64,000 nt of DNA from Catillopecten margaritatus gill symbiont (GTDB lineage Bacteria; Pseudomonadota; Gammaproteobacteria; PS1; Pseudothioglobaceae), in NCBI GenBank assembly GCA_037956075.1, contig CP138327.1, forward strand, positions 1,240,001 to 1,304,000, in the 5' to 3' direction. The notes beneath the pieces were generated by a model. That model saw nothing but the letters and a program-made list of their open reading frames with translations, did no database searches and was not told the origin of the DNA. Of the stretch, positions 30,995 through 40,669 are shown in pieces. The stretch's first letter is position 1, and each line of letters begins with the position of its first letter. The translations under genes were made by a program, and so were the position numbers.

Positions 30995-31785
30995 TGAGCA
31001 CATGTAATTTACCTGATACACAAAATAACGCAGACACTCGCAAAATTGTGATTGATAAAGTGGGTATTAAAGATATTTCACACCCAATTACCTATATCGA
31101 CCGTGATGGCAATAAAAATCCGACGGTGGGTAATTTCACGATGACGGTAACTTTGCCAGAGCATGTGAAAGGCACGCATATGTCGCGTTTTATTGAGATT
31201 TTGAATGCGGGGCCTTGTGAATTTAATAGTGGTGATTTTGGCAAAATTATTGACAAAGTGCATGAAAAATTAGATACTGAAACAGCACATGTGACGGTTA
31301 ATTTTCCTTTTTTTCGTAATAAAAAAGCCCCTTCTTCAGGTGTGGAATCGCTGATGGACTATCAGGTGACTTTGTATGGGATATTGAATGAAGGTGTGAC
31401 CGAAGTAATGATGAAAGTCGTGGTGCCAGTAACCAGCCTTTGCCCGTGTTCAAAAAGCATTTCTAAATATGGTGCCCACAATCAGCGTTCGCACATTACT
31501 ATTAAAGCGAGAATTGCCAAGGGTAAAGCCTTGCATGTGGAAGACTTGATTGACTTGGCGGAAAAAGAAGCATCCTGTGAGTTATATGCGATTTTAAAAC
31601 GTGAAGATGAAAAAGTGGTGACAGAGAGAGCCTACGATAACCCTGCTTTTGTTGAAGATTTGGTGCGTGATATAGCAGTGGGCTTGAATGCGAACGACAA
31701 CATTGATTATTACCGTTTAGAGTCGGAAAATTTTGAGTCTATTCATAATCATTCGGCTTATGCGGTGATTGAAAATCGCAAATAA
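30994..31785 (+). CDS. folE2: GTP cyclohydrolase FolE2 (type IB)
   Basis: Makes dihydroneopterin triphosphate from GTP, feeding folate and queuosine pathways. The 263-residue protein shows the FolE2 marks LCPCSKSIS with the active-site Cys, the HNQRS segment, and FNSGDFGKI. FolE2 is the metal-flexible form, often used when zinc is scarce. It is coupled to queD, so a main role in preQ0 synthesis is likely; no folE1 is visible in the window. Confidence 0.95.
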   Translation: MSTCNLPDTQNNADTRKIVIDKVGIKDISHPITYIDRDGNKNPTVGNFTMTVTLPEHVKGTHMSRFIEILNAGPCEFNSGDFGKIIDKVHEKLDTETAHVTVNFPFFRNKKAPSSGVESLMDYQVTLYGILNEGVTEVMMKVVVPVTSLCPCSKSISKYGAHNQRSHITIKARIAKGKALHVEDLIDLAEKEASCELYAILKREDEKVVTERAYDNPAFVEDLVRDIAVGLNANDNIDYYRLESENFESIHNHSAYAVIENRK

Positions 31786-31788
31786 TTT

Positions 31789-32856
31789 ATGTTAAAAAAG
31801 ATATTACAGAAAATCAGCAATATTCGTATCACTAAGGCGGAATCGATTACCCCGCCAATGGTGTATATTAAGCGACATGAGGTGAAAAAGCCTGAGTCCG
31901 ATTTTATTGTGGATGCACGCCAAACGATTGCCAATATTGTTAAAGGCAAAGATAAGCGATTGTTGGTTATCGTTGGTCCGTGCTCTATTCATGATACTGG
32001 GGCGGCGATAGAATATGCTAAAAAACTGGCAAAATTAAGAGATGAGCTGAAAGATGATTTGTTCATTGTGATGCGTGTGTATTTTGAAAAGCCACGCACC
32101 ACCGTTGGCTGGAAAGGCTTGATTTATGACCCAGACCTTGACAACAGCAACAACATGGAAAAAGGCTTTGATTTAGCCCGTAAATTGTTACTCGATTTGG
32201 CAAAAATGCGTTTACCAACAGCAACAGAATACTTAGACCTAATTACTCCACAATATATCGCAGATTTAATTTCATGGGGTGCCATCGGTGCACGCACCAC
32301 AGAAAGCCAGACACACCGTGAATTAGCCTCAGGCTTATCTTGCCCTGTTGGATTCAAAAATGGCACAGATGGCGGTGTTCAGGTGGCGATTGATGCGGTC
32401 GTTTCTGCTGGCAGTTCGCATATGTTTTGGTCAATTAATAAAAAAGGTATGATTAACCGCTATACAACGGCAGGCAATCCAAATTGTCATGTGATTTTAC
32501 GTGGTGGCATAGACGGGACAAATTTTGACGGTGAAAATGTTAAGAAAACAATTGAAAAACTTGCCGCCGCCAAGCTGCCACAACGGCTAATGGTAGATTT
32601 TTCACACGCAAACAGCGAGAAAAAATTCAAAAATCAAATTAAAGTTGGCGCAGATATTGCCAAGCAAATCAGCGAAGGTTCTGAGCAAATTTCGGGCGTC
32701 ATGATTGAATCACATTTGAATGAAGGAAATCAGCCAGTCGGATCACTAAAATCACTCGAATACGGTGTCAGTATCACTGATGGCTGTATTAATTGGAGTG
32801 ACACTGAAAAACTGCTCAAAACATTGGCAAATTCTGTTCAAAAAAGAAATAGTTAA
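31789..32856 (+). CDS. 3-deoxy-7-phosphoheptulonate synthase (class I, AroF/G/H type)
   Basis: First enzyme of the shikimate pathway, joining phosphoenolpyruvate and erythrose 4-phosphate. The 355-residue protein has VIVGPCSIHD with the metal-binding Cys, RVYFEKPRTTVGWKG, GARTTESQTHRE, and FSHANSEK, all typical of the microbial AroG-like class. The gene follows folE2 by 3 bases. Which amino acid inhibits it cannot be told from sequence by eye, so I do not choose between aroF, aroG and aroH. Confidence 0.95.
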   Translation: MLKKILQKISNIRITKAESITPPMVYIKRHEVKKPESDFIVDARQTIANIVKGKDKRLLVIVGPCSIHDTGAAIEYAKKLAKLRDELKDDLFIVMRVYFEKPRTTVGWKGLIYDPDLDNSNNMEKGFDLARKLLLDLAKMRLPTATEYLDLITPQYIADLISWGAIGARTTESQTHRELASGLSCPVGFKNGTDGGVQVAIDAVVSAGSSHMFWSINKKGMINRYTTAGNPNCHVILRGGIDGTNFDGENVKKTIEKLAAAKLPQRLMVDFSHANSEKKFKNQIKVGADIAKQISEGSEQISGVMIESHLNEGNQPVGSLKSLEYGVSITDGCINWSDTEKLLKTLANSVQKRNS

Positions 32857-32904
32857 ATTGTTGATTATTAATAACTTTTTCATATAAATAATTTACCTAT
32901 TTAT

Positions 32905-32934
32905 TTGCAAAAAATAGCCTATTTAGGGTACAAT
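32905..32934 (+). promoter_or_regulatory. Likely sigma-70 promoter for gyrA
   Basis: TTGCAA (32905-32910) and TACAAT (32929-32934) are separated by 18 bases and lie about 30 bases upstream of the gyrA ATG. No other plausible promoter pair is seen in the 107-base gap. Confidence 0.5.
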
Positions 32935-32963
32935 AAAAGCCAATTTAATCATGCTATTTTATT

Positions 32964-35549
32964 ATGTCTGACAACACTGATAACCCTCAAAATTTAGACG
33001 ATACTTTCGAGCCTAATTTCCCCATAGTTACTATTGAAGATGAAATGCGTGATTCTTATTTAGAATACGCCATGAGCGTCATCGTTGGTCGTGCCTTGCC
33101 GGATGTGCGAGACGGGCTCAAGCCTGTGCATCGTCGTGTCTTGTATGCGATGGATGTGTTGGGTAATGACTACAATAAAGCCTACAAAAAATCTGCCCGT
33201 ATCGTTGGTGATGTGATTGGTAAATATCACCCTCACGGCGATACTGCCGTTTATGACACGATTGTCCGTATGGCGCAGCCGTTTTCAATGCGTAGCATTT
33301 TGATTGATGGACAGGGTAACTTTGGTTCTGTCGATGGAGACCGTGCAGCGGCAATGCGTTATACAGAAATTCGTATGGCAAAACTCTCGCATGAATTATT
33401 GCGTGATTTGGATAAAAAAACGGTTGATTTTATTGACAACTATGATGGTTCGGAATCAGAGCCAAGCGTGCTACCAACGCGCGTGCCAACTTTACTGGTG
33501 AATGGTTCGTCAGGTATTGCGGTGGGTATGGCAACAAATATCCCACCACACAATTTAGGTGAGGCGATTAATGCATGTTTGAAAGTTATTGATAATGAAA
33601 ATGTAAGCCTTGATGAATTGTTAGAAATTATGCCAGGCCCAGATTTCCCAACAGCGGGTATTATCAATGGCGCATCAGGCATTCGACAGGCCTATGAAAC
33701 AGGTAAAGGTAAAATTTATTTGCGCTCTGTTTCACATGTGGAAGGTGAAGACAAGCAAAGTATTGTTGTTACAGAATTACCTTATCAGGTTAATAAAGCC
33801 AAGTTGATTGGCAAAATTGCTGAATTGGTTAAGGATAAGAAGGTGGATGGCATTACTGGTTTGAGAGATGAATCGGATAAAGATGGTATGCGCATGGTGA
33901 TTGAATTGCGTCGTGGTGAAGTGCCAGAAGTGATGCTTAATAATCTCTACAAATTGACCGAAATGCAAACGGTTTTTGGTATCAATATGGTTGCCATTGA
34001 TAAAGGAATGCCGAAGTTGATGACATTGAAAGGGATTTTAGATGCCTTTATTGCTCATCGCCGTGATGTTGTCACTCGCCGCTCTATTTTTGAACTCAAC
34101 AAGGCAAGAAGTCGTGCACATATTTTAGAAGGTTTATCGGTTGCATTAAGTAATATCGATGAAATTATTGAATTAGTCAAAGCCGCACCAAGCCCAACAG
34201 ATGCAAGAGAGCAATTAATGGCAAAAACTTGGGAAGGGAGTGTGATTAAGGACTTGATTGGTGAGCGTGATATGGCGCTGTTTAAGCCAGAAGAATTAGC
34301 GGCTGATTTAGGTTTGCAAGCTAATGGTGAATATCAGTTATCACTCAAACAAGCACAGGCAATTCTTGATTTAAAATTGCATCGTTTAACGGGTTTAGAA
34401 AAAGACAAAATTTTCGATGAATTTAATGAGCTGTTGGAGCAAATCAAGTACCTATTAGACATTTTGCAAACCCCTGAAAAATTGATGCAAGTGATTCGTG
34501 AAGAGTTGGTGGAAGTGCGTGATAATTTTGCCGATGATAGAATGACTGAAATTTTAGAAAACAAAATTGACTTAACTTTGGAAGATTTAATCGCCCAAGA
34601 AGAGCGTGTGGTAACCCTATCACACGGCGGTTATGTGAAGGCACAATCATTGGGCGATTACCAAGCACAGCGCCGTGGCGGAAAAGGTAAGGCAGCGACG
34701 AAAATGAAAGATGAAGACTTTGTTGACCAGTTATTTGTGGCAAATTCCCACGATACCGTGCTGTGTTTCTCATCAACAGGCAAAGTCCACTGGCTTAAAG
34801 TATATGAATTGCCAATGGCATCACGCACCGCACGAGGCAAGCCCATCATTAATTTATTGCCACTCGAAAAAGAAGAGGTCATTAACGCTATCTTGCCAGT
34901 GTCTGAGTTCACCGATGACCAGTTTGTGTTTATGGTAACCAGTAGCGGCACCTGTAAAAAGACCTCGCTAACGAACTTCTCTCGCCCAAGAAAAGGCGGT
35001 ATTATTGCCATTGAGCTCAGAGATAGCGACAAATTAGTCGGCGTTGAAATCACTTCGGGTGAAAATGACATTATGTTATTTTCAGCAAATGGTAAGTCCA
35101 TCAGGTTCAAAGAATCCGATGTTCGTGCTGTCGGAAGAACAGCCATTGGTGTACGAGGTATGAAACTCAAAGACGACGAAATCGTCTCCGCCATCGTTGC
35201 CGACAGCGAAAGCCCAATTCTCACTGCCACTGAAAAAGGCTACGGAAAACGCACAAACCTCGATGAATATCGTGCCCAAGCCCGTGGCGGCTCAGGTGTT
35301 ATTTCCATCAAAACTTCGGATCGTAACGGCAAAGTTGTCGGTGCTATCCAAGTGACCGATGAAGATGAAATGATGCTCATTTCTAATAAAGGCACTTTGG
35401 TCAGAACCCGTGCCGTAGATGTCTCCATCATCGGTCGTAATACTCAGGGCGTTACACTGATTAATATTGCTAAAAATGAGAAGTTGGTATCGGTGGCCAA
35501 GATTGCTGAGGCTGAAGATGAAGAAAATGACGAGCAGGAAGAGATATAA
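32964..35549 (+). CDS. gyrA: DNA gyrase subunit A
   Basis: Breakage-reunion subunit of gyrase, partner of GyrB (1585-3993). The 861-residue protein has the catalytic tyrosine in [10 protein letters not shown], the quinolone-pocket region around [11 protein letters not shown] (Gly82/Asp86-type positions), and in the C-terminal domain the GyrA box QRRGGKG that is needed for DNA wrapping. The last 30 residues are strongly acidic (DEENDEQEE), as in E. coli. The quinolone-pocket position usually occupied by Ser or Thr reads Thr here, i.e. no common resistance change is seen. Confidence 0.98.
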   Translation: MSDNTDNPQNLDDTFEPNFPIVTIEDEMRDSYLEYAMSVIVGRALPDVRDGLKPVHRRVLYAMDVLGNDYNKAYKKSARIVGDVIGKYHPHGDTAVYDTIVRMAQPFSMRSILIDGQGNFGSVDGDRAAAMRYTEIRMAKLSHELLRDLDKKTVDFIDNYDGSESEPSVLPTRVPTLLVNGSSGIAVGMATNIPPHNLGEAINACLKVIDNENVSLDELLEIMPGPDFPTAGIINGASGIRQAYETGKGKIYLRSVSHVEGEDKQSIVVTELPYQVNKAKLIGKIAELVKDKKVDGITGLRDESDKDGMRMVIELRRGEVPEVMLNNLYKLTEMQTVFGINMVAIDKGMPKLMTLKGILDAFIAHRRDVVTRRSIFELNKARSRAHILEGLSVALSNIDEIIELVKAAPSPTDAREQLMAKTWEGSVIKDLIGERDMALFKPEELAADLGLQANGEYQLSLKQAQAILDLKLHRLTGLEKDKIFDEFNELLEQIKYLLDILQTPEKLMQVIREELVEVRDNFADDRMTEILENKIDLTLEDLIAQEERVVTLSHGGYVKAQSLGDYQAQRRGGKGKAATKMKDEDFVDQLFVANSHDTVLCFSSTGKVHWLKVYELPMASRTARGKPIINLLPLEKEEVINAILPVSEFTDDQFVFMVTSSGTCKKTSLTNFSRPRKGGIIAIELRDSDKLVGVEITSGENDIMLFSANGKSIRFKESDVRAVGRTAIGVRGMKLKDDEIVSAIVADSESPILTATEKGYGKRTNLDEYRAQARGGSGVISIKTSDRNGKVVGAIQVTDEDEMMLISNKGTLVRTRAVDVSIIGRNTQGVTLINIAKNEKLVSVAKIAEAEDEENDEQEEI

Positions 35550-35703
35550 TTTTTGATAGAGTAATAATGTTGTGTATCAATATTAAAAAATAGTTATGAA
35601 AATACCCTTCTTGTAGCTCAGTTTAAAATATGAGTTTATAAAAATAATAATTTATAATTGTAAAAAGAGCAAACTATTTTATTATTTTCAGATGTTACAC
35701 AGT

Positions 35704-36008
35704 CTGTTATTTCGAGCATTACCTATCATTTAAAGTGCCATTCTGTCATTTCGAGCGCTCTACCCTGTCATTTCAAACGCCCACCACTTTGTCATTCTGA
35801 GCGCCACCAATCTTGTCATTCCGAGCGCCACCAATCTTGTCATTCCGAGCGTTAGTCGAGGAATCTTATGAGTTAATAAAAGATCTCTCCGCTTCGGTCG
35901 AGATGACAGGGTTGGTGGTGGTCAGAATGATGTGGAGGAGGCACAAGATGACATGAAGGAGATGCGAAATGACAGGGAGTAGGCACGAAATGCCATAGAG
36001 CAGGCAAG
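35704..36008. repeat. Array of TGTCATTYYGAGCG units forming a long inverted repeat
   Basis: Seven forward units starting near 35704, 35723, 35743, 35765, 35789, 35813 and 35837 (spacing 19 to 24 bases) end in a centre of GTCGAGGAATCTT and AAGATCTCTCCGCTTCGGTCGAGATGACA, followed by about five inverted units up to 36008. The last forward units are nearly identical; outer ones decay. It lies between the converging ends of gyrA and msrAB, so it could also serve as a transcription stop. Most of the 460-base gap from 35550 is this array; the first 150 bases are plain AT-rich sequence. Confidence 0.85.
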
Positions 36009-36009
36009 T

Positions 36010-37221
36010 TTAGTCTTTTTTATCAGCCACAAAATCTAATACAGTTGCATTAATACAAAAACGACGCTGTCCATTTTGACCGTCTTCAAATACATGTCCT
36101 AAATGAATTCCTGTGCGTTTTGCGATGACTTCAATGCGATTCATATCGTAACTATTGTCGGGTTTTTCAATTGTTGCACCATCAATAGCTTTGGTGAAGC
36201 TGAGCCAGCCGCTTTTGGAGTTGAAACGGTCGTCAGTATCAAATAATGGAGTGCCTGATAATTTATCAACAAAAATACCGTCGGGAGTGCCTTTAAAAAT
36301 ATCATATTGTTGGCAGAATCTACCTTCTGTACCTTGGTTAAAGGCAATGTCAAAGGCAGATGAATGGCCAAGTTTGAATTTGCCTAAGGCTTGGTAAAAT
36401 TCTTGCGGGGACAAGTAACCTTGAAAGCCTACTTGCTCTACGCCATCCTCAATGAATAAAATGGTTGGTGTGGCAAAGGTTGGGGTCTTGAGGGTGTAGC
36501 CTTTAAGATTGTGTGCAAATGCATTTCTAAGTGGAATATTGCCTTGATAACCATCCAACACTTTTTGCTTGAAGGCAACACAAAACGGGCAGTAAACATC
36601 GGACTCAATCACCACAATCTCTTTGCCTTGTAAGGGTGTCAAAATAAGCTCTTTTAGGTGTGTATTATAAGCATCACTAACCTTCCCCTTGATAATCCCT
36701 TTATTGGCAAATTTCACCCCAGTCTTATGGCTAGGACAATAGCCATTTGGATTATTGGTTAGATAATTTTGATGATAGTTCTCTGCTCGCCAGAATTTAT
36801 CTAAGATACTGATTTCGGTTACAATTTCACCAAAATTTTTCTCATTTAACAATATTTGATATTCTTTTTTGGTTTGTAAGGCAATCTGTTGTTGTTCATC
36901 TGTTGTCCAATAAATTGCAGAACGATAGTTATTACCTTTGTCATTACCTTGTCCATCAGTTTGTGTTGGATTGTGGAGCTCCCAGAAATTTTTGATTAAA
37001 AATTCGGTAGAAACCAGTTTTGTATCGTAAGTTACTTTCACCACTTCGGTGTGGTTGATGGTGTGCTGATTGCTTCTGTTGTCTAATACTTGTTGGTAGG
37101 TTGGGTGAGCGTAATCACCGCCAGCATAGCCAGAAACCACTTCAACCACACCCGATATTTGTTTAAAATTCTTTTCTACACCCCAAAAACACCCAGCAGC
37201 AAGGATAATTTCTGACAACAT
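36010..37221 (-). CDS. msrAB: MsrA-thioredoxin-like-MsrB fusion (methionine sulfoxide reductase)
   Basis: Repairs oxidised methionine. From N to C: MsrA (residues 1 to about 170) with catalytic Cys11 in AGCFWG; a thioredoxin-like domain (about 195-285) with CPFC at 211-214 and a cis-Pro in FATPTIL; MsrB (about 298-403) with catalytic Cys389 in RRFCIN and HLGHVFEDG. The MsrB part lacks the two CxxC zinc pairs of many MsrBs (KLSGTPLFD in place of CxxCGxxLF). No signal peptide is visible, so it should be cytosolic. The gene begins one base after the prfC stop. Neisseria PilB has the thioredoxin part first; here it sits in the middle. Confidence 0.93.
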   Translation of the reverse strand: MLSEIILAAGCFWGVEKNFKQISGVVEVVSGYAGGDYAHPTYQQVLDNRSNQHTINHTEVVKVTYDTKLVSTEFLIKNFWELHNPTQTDGQGNDKGNNYRSAIYWTTDEQQQIALQTKKEYQILLNEKNFGEIVTEISILDKFWRAENYHQNYLTNNPNGYCPSHKTGVKFANKGIIKGKVSDAYNTHLKELILTPLQGKEIVVIESDVYCPFCVAFKQKVLDGYQGNIPLRNAFAHNLKGYTLKTPTFATPTILFIEDGVEQVGFQGYLSPQEFYQALGKFKLGHSSAFDIAFNQGTEGRFCQQYDIFKGTPDGIFVDKLSGTPLFDTDDRFNSKSGWLSFTKAIDGATIEKPDNSYDMNRIEVIAKRTGIHLGHVFEDGQNGQRRFCINATVLDFVADKKD

Positions 37222-38790
37222 TTAATGCTCTCGTGTGGCGCTAAAAATGATATTAGGATGACGCTCTTGAGTGAGCTGTAAATTAACCATAGATGGTGCA
37301 AGATAGGTCAAAACGCCTGCAGAATCAATCGCAACATTATTACCAGCTTTGATTTTGAGTTGTTCAATATCTTTTTCATCGCCTGTTATCCAACGAGCTG
37401 TGGCAACAGCAATGGTTTCAAATTGACAATCAACGCTGTATTCATATTTTAGGCGATGAGCAACCACATCGAATTGCAAAATACCGACCGCACCAAGAAT
37501 TTGCGAGTTGTTGATGAGTGGGCGGAATACTTGCGTTGCCCCTTCTTCTGAGAGTTGATCCAAGCCTTTTTGCAAGGCTTTGGCTTTGAGCGGGTCTTTC
37601 AAAACGGCACGACGAAATAACTCGGGGGCAAAGTTTGGAATGCCTTTAAAACTCAGTTTTTCGCCTTGAGTAAAGGTGTCGCCAATGCTGATGCCACCGT
37701 GATTGTGAATGCCGATCACATCCCCTGCATACGCCACTTCGGCAGAAGAGCGTTCACGCGACATAAAGGTTACTGCATTGGCAATTTTGATTTGCTTGCC
37801 CGTGGCAACTTGCAGGACTTTCATGCCTTTTTTATATTCGCCACTGACGATGCGCATAAAGGCTAAGCGGTCATGGTGTTTTGGATCCATATTCGCTTGA
37901 ATTTTAAACACGAAACCTGTGAGTTTGCCCTCATCAGGTTTGACTTCACGCACATTGGATTCACGATTTTTTGGTGTTGGTGCGTATTTAAGAAAGCCAT
38001 CTAATAGGTTTTGAATGCCAAAGTTTGAAATGGCTGAACCAAAAAAGACAGGGGTTTGTTTGCCCGTTAAAAATTGATTGACATTAAAAGGCGTGGTCGT
38101 TTCACGAATAAGTTCCACTTCCTCACGCATCTCAAGCACAACATCTGCGCCTAAAATTTCATCTAATTCTGGATTATCAACACCCTTGATAATAATTTCC
38201 TCACCAATCTCAGAGTTCTTCCCCGCTTCGTATAGATAAACCTTGTCCTCCAATAAATGCACCACCCCTTTAAACGCCTTGCCCATCCCAATTGGCCAAG
38301 TAATCGGCGCACATTCAATATTTAAAACCGTTTCTACTTCATCCATCAAATCAATCGGGGCTTTGCCTTCACGGTCTAATTTATTGATAAAAGTCAAAAT
38401 TGGTGTATCCCGTAATCGACAAACTTCCATCAATTTAATCGTGCGCATTTCCACACCTTTGGCAACATCAATCACCATCAATGCCGAATCCACCGCCGTT
38501 AAGGTGCGGTAAGTATCCTCAGAAAAATCCTCATGCCCTGGGGTGTCAAGTAAGTTAATGATGTGATTATCATAATCAAATTGCATAATCGACGAAGTAA
38601 TCGAGATGCCTCTTTCCTTCTCCATCTCCATCCAATCAGAAGTTGCATGGGTGCTGGCCTTTCTCGCCTTCACACTGCCCGCTGTTTTAATCGCACCCGC
38701 ATACAAAAGCAGTTTTTCAGTTACCGTGGTTTTCCCTGCATCAGGGTGGGAGATAATCGCAAAAGTGCGCCTTTTAGAGACTTCACTCAT
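37222..38790 (-). CDS. prfC: Peptide chain release factor 3
   Basis: GTPase that recycles release factors 1 and 2 from the ribosome. The 522-residue protein has G1 [10 protein letters not shown]3 DTPGHEDFS and G4 NKLDRE, plus the RF3-specific domain II and III with [12 protein letters not shown]. Length is standard. The start overlaps the end of the upstream membrane-protein gene by 8 bases, so it is read from the same minus-strand operon. Confidence 0.97.
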   Translation of the reverse strand: MSEVSKRRTFAIISHPDAGKTTVTEKLLLYAGAIKTAGSVKARKASTHATSDWMEMEKERGISITSSIMQFDYDNHIINLLDTPGHEDFSEDTYRTLTAVDSALMVIDVAKGVEMRTIKLMEVCRLRDTPILTFINKLDREGKAPIDLMDEVETVLNIECAPITWPIGMGKAFKGVVHLLEDKVYLYEAGKNSEIGEEIIIKGVDNPELDEILGADVVLEMREEVELIRETTTPFNVNQFLTGKQTPVFFGSAISNFGIQNLLDGFLKYAPTPKNRESNVREVKPDEGKLTGFVFKIQANMDPKHHDRLAFMRIVSGEYKKGMKVLQVATGKQIKIANAVTFMSRERSSAEVAYAGDVIGIHNHGGISIGDTFTQGEKLSFKGIPNFAPELFRRAVLKDPLKAKALQKGLDQLSEEGATQVFRPLINNSQILGAVGILQFDVVAHRLKYEYSVDCQFETIAVATARWITGDEKDIEQLKIKAGNNVAIDSAGVLTYLAPSMVNLQLTQERHPNIIFSATREH

Positions 38791-39505
38791 GTAGCCACAA
38801 TTCCTTAACTTTCCTTTGTAACTCCTTAACAGTCGGTCTTTCTAGTTCGCAGCCTTGATTGTGTCGAACTGTAAAGTTGTCAGGATCAATGATGGCGCCA
38901 ATTATTTTTAAGTCATGTGCATTCTTACAGGATAAATACACCTCTGCCGCTGTTGTGCTGACAATTGTGAATATACCTAAATTAGGCACAGACTCTGCAG
39001 GCATTGAGTTAATGTTAAGAACGGTTGCTTTACGAATGCGATGTCGTATTCTTTCGATAACAGCAGTTATTTCTGTACGAATTTTTTTGTTTATTCCCGA
39101 CTGTTCAAGGTAATAAATATTGGCAGAAAGCCCTTTGTTTTTATCTACAAGTGTCTCATTTTTAGTTGTTATTTGTTTTCTTTCCTGTGCAAGCATTTTA
39201 TTTTCATTTTCTATCTTGCTTTGCTTTTCCATAAGCGCCTTTATTTTAGCCATCATCTTATCTTTTTCTTTGGAGAGCGCTTTATTTCTAGCTATTATTT
39301 GGCTTTGTTCTGCTGCCAATGCCTTGCCTTCTTGTTTAAGCACCTTGTACTTTTCCACTATGCCATTGCCATTATTAAACAGTGCAACAATGGGTAGGCG
39401 GGAAAGCGAATCATACAAGGTATTGTGGGTGGTAGCGCTAATAAGTGTGGCCACATTTAAAGCGAGTAGTGAAAGTATCGTGCTAATAAGGAGTATTTTT
39501 TTCAT
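38783..39505 (-). CDS. Membrane-anchored coiled-coil protein, module copy 2
   Basis: A 240-residue protein with an N-terminal hydrophobic segment (residues about 4-25), a long Lys/Glu/Gln coiled coil with heptad-like pattern (about 50-130), then a conserved domain with [23 protein letters not shown] and AEVYLSCKN. The same framework appears in the 178-residue neighbour at 39684-40220, so the two are paralogues; this one has the longer coiled coil. The PAESVPxLGI stretch is hydrophobic and may be a second membrane segment. It overlaps the shortened deaminase gene by 4 bases. Function unknown. Confidence 0.75.
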   Translation of the reverse strand: MKKILLISTILSLLALNVATLISATTHNTLYDSLSRLPIVALFNNGNGIVEKYKVLKQEGKALAAEQSQIIARNKALSKEKDKMMAKIKALMEKQSKIENENKMLAQERKQITTKNETLVDKNKGLSANIYYLEQSGINKKIRTEITAVIERIRHRIRKATVLNINSMPAESVPNLGIFTIVSTTAAEVYLSCKNAHDLKIIGAIIDPDNFTVRHNQGCELERPTVKELQRKVKELWLHE

Positions 39506-39687
39506 AGTATTTTTTTAATGATGAGTTCTATGCCCACTTGAATAATGCCTTTGGCACATTCTGAGCAAGTAGGTAATCCATAAACATATAAAGTAGTACC
39601 ATCTAACGAAGTACCTGAATAAGTAGCATTATAGATTGCATTCATCTCAGCGTGTACTACAAATTTGTATTTAGAAACTTCGTTCAT
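39502..39687 (-). CDS. Shortened deaminase-like protein (duplicate remnant)
   Basis: A 61-residue protein nearly identical in its core to the middle of the 150-residue deaminase at 40217-40669: [20 protein letters not shown], then LDGTTLYVYGLP, CSEC and GIIQVG. It lacks the first 60 residues and a further roughly 30-residue segment before the shared LIIKK end. The zinc ligands His12, Cys41, Cys44 and the catalytic Glu14 remain. The 4-base overlaps with both neighbours are kept, so it is still translated in the operon. It could be decaying, or kept as a small zinc-binding partner. Confidence 0.75.
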   Translation of the reverse strand: MNEVSKYKFVVHAEMNAIYNATYSGTSLDGTTLYVYGLPTCSECAKGIIQVGIELIIKKIL

Positions 39688-40220
39688 AATCCAATTTTAC
39701 TTTTTATTTCTTTAATGGTAGGAACTTGTAAACCACAAACTTTATCACTTTGATTATTGGGGTTATTGGGGTTAACTATATTATTGATTTTATCCAAGTC
39801 TTTCATATTCTCACAAGATAAATAGACTTCCATCCCTGCTGCTGTTAAAATTGTTACAATACCTAAAATAGGGACAGATTCTGCAGGTATTGTAGCAACA
39901 CCAGTTATGGCGATTTTTGCAGTACGATTCCGTATTCTATTGACAATAGAGGGTATTTTTTTGTGAACATTTATAAAACCTTTGTTTATAATTCTAAGTT
40001 CCTTCATTTCTTTTTTCTGTTTCTTTATAAGAGCCGTATTTTTCAGTTCAGATGTTTTGTGCTTTGTTTTTATGCTGTTATCAAATAAGGAAGGAATAGG
40101 TACATGTGAAAGCAAACTGTATAAAGCATTGTAGGCAGTGGCACTCACAATGGTCGCTACATTCAAACTAAGTAGCGAAAATACCAATCCAATAAGAAAC
40201 ACTCTTTTAGCTGTTTTCAT
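39684..40220 (-). CDS. Membrane-anchored protein, module copy 1
   Basis: A 178-residue paralogue of the protein at 38783-39505. It has an N-terminal hydrophobic segment with the shared SLLSLNVAT and SATAYNALY pattern, a short charged linker, then the shared domain: NRIRNRTAKIA, PAESVPILGI, EVYLSCENMKDL, and a C-terminal VPTIKEIKSKI. The middle hydrophobic stretch around PAESVPILGIVTI may cross or lie in the membrane. It overlaps the full-length deaminase gene by 4 bases and the short deaminase by 4 bases. No known family assigned. Confidence 0.75.
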   Translation of the reverse strand: MKTAKRVFLIGLVFSLLSLNVATIVSATAYNALYSLLSHVPIPSLFDNSIKTKHKTSELKNTALIKKQKKEMKELRIINKGFINVHKKIPSIVNRIRNRTAKIAITGVATIPAESVPILGIVTILTAAGMEVYLSCENMKDLDKINNIVNPNNPNNQSDKVCGLQVPTIKEIKSKIGL

Positions 40221-40669
40221 TTTATTTTTTTGATGATGAGTTCAACGCCAGCCTCATCAAACATAGCTTTTGAAAGTTTGACGCTGTCATTCCAATTATC
40301 CAGTTCCTTGGATTTTTCGATAATGACTTTTTTAATACCGACTTGGATAATGCCTTTAGCACATTCTGAACAAATCGGCAAACCGTGGACATATAAGGTC
40401 GCACCATCGAGTGAAGTGCCTGAATAAGTGGCGTTATAAATCGCATTCATTTCGGCATGAACCACGAATTTATATTTGGTTTCTCTGTCGTTATAACGCG
40501 CTTTGGCGTCATCAATACCACGAGGGAAACCGTTAAAACCTTGGGATAACACTTCTTTTTTACTGCCAACTGTTACCGCACCGACTTGCGTAGAGGGGTC
40601 TTTTGACCAAGAGGCAATCTCCTTGGCAAGGCTTAAATAGCGTTCGTCCCATTTCGTTAACTGGCTCAT
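40217..40669 (-). CDS. dCMP/cytidine-type deaminase
   Basis: A 150-residue zinc deaminase of the CMP/dCMP family: the HAE motif at 71-73 and the PxCxxC-type pair Cys100 and Cys103 bind zinc, and [11 protein letters not shown] before them matches dCMP deaminases. It may convert dCMP to dUMP; the exact substrate is not proven. It overlaps mraY by 4 bases and is followed by a paired membrane-protein gene. The whole pair is repeated downstream in shortened form. Deaminases of this fold also occur in phage defence (for example AvcD), so a defence role is possible. Confidence 0.85.
   Translation of the reverse strand: MSQLTKWDERYLSLAKEIASWSKDPSTQVGAVTVGSKKEVLSQGFNGFPRGIDDAKARYNDRETKYKFVVHAEMNAIYNATYSGTSLDGATLYVHGLPICSECAKGIIQVGIKKVIIEKSKELDNWNDSVKLSKAMFDEAGVELIIKKIK

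Noticed and set aside
34658-35230. 190-residue open frame antisense to gyrA
   Set aside because: It lies fully within the well-conserved gyrA C-terminal domain on the other strand, with no recognisable motif and a composition expected of a shadow frame.
35704-36008. Possible CRISPR array from regularly spaced short repeats
   Set aside because: The units are degenerate, spacers are only about 10 bases and not unique, the second half is inverted, and no cas gene is present.
39502-39687. The 61-residue deaminase as a chance shadow open frame
   Set aside because: It is clearly homologous to the full-length deaminase next door, keeps the zinc site and keeps 4-base overlaps on both sides.
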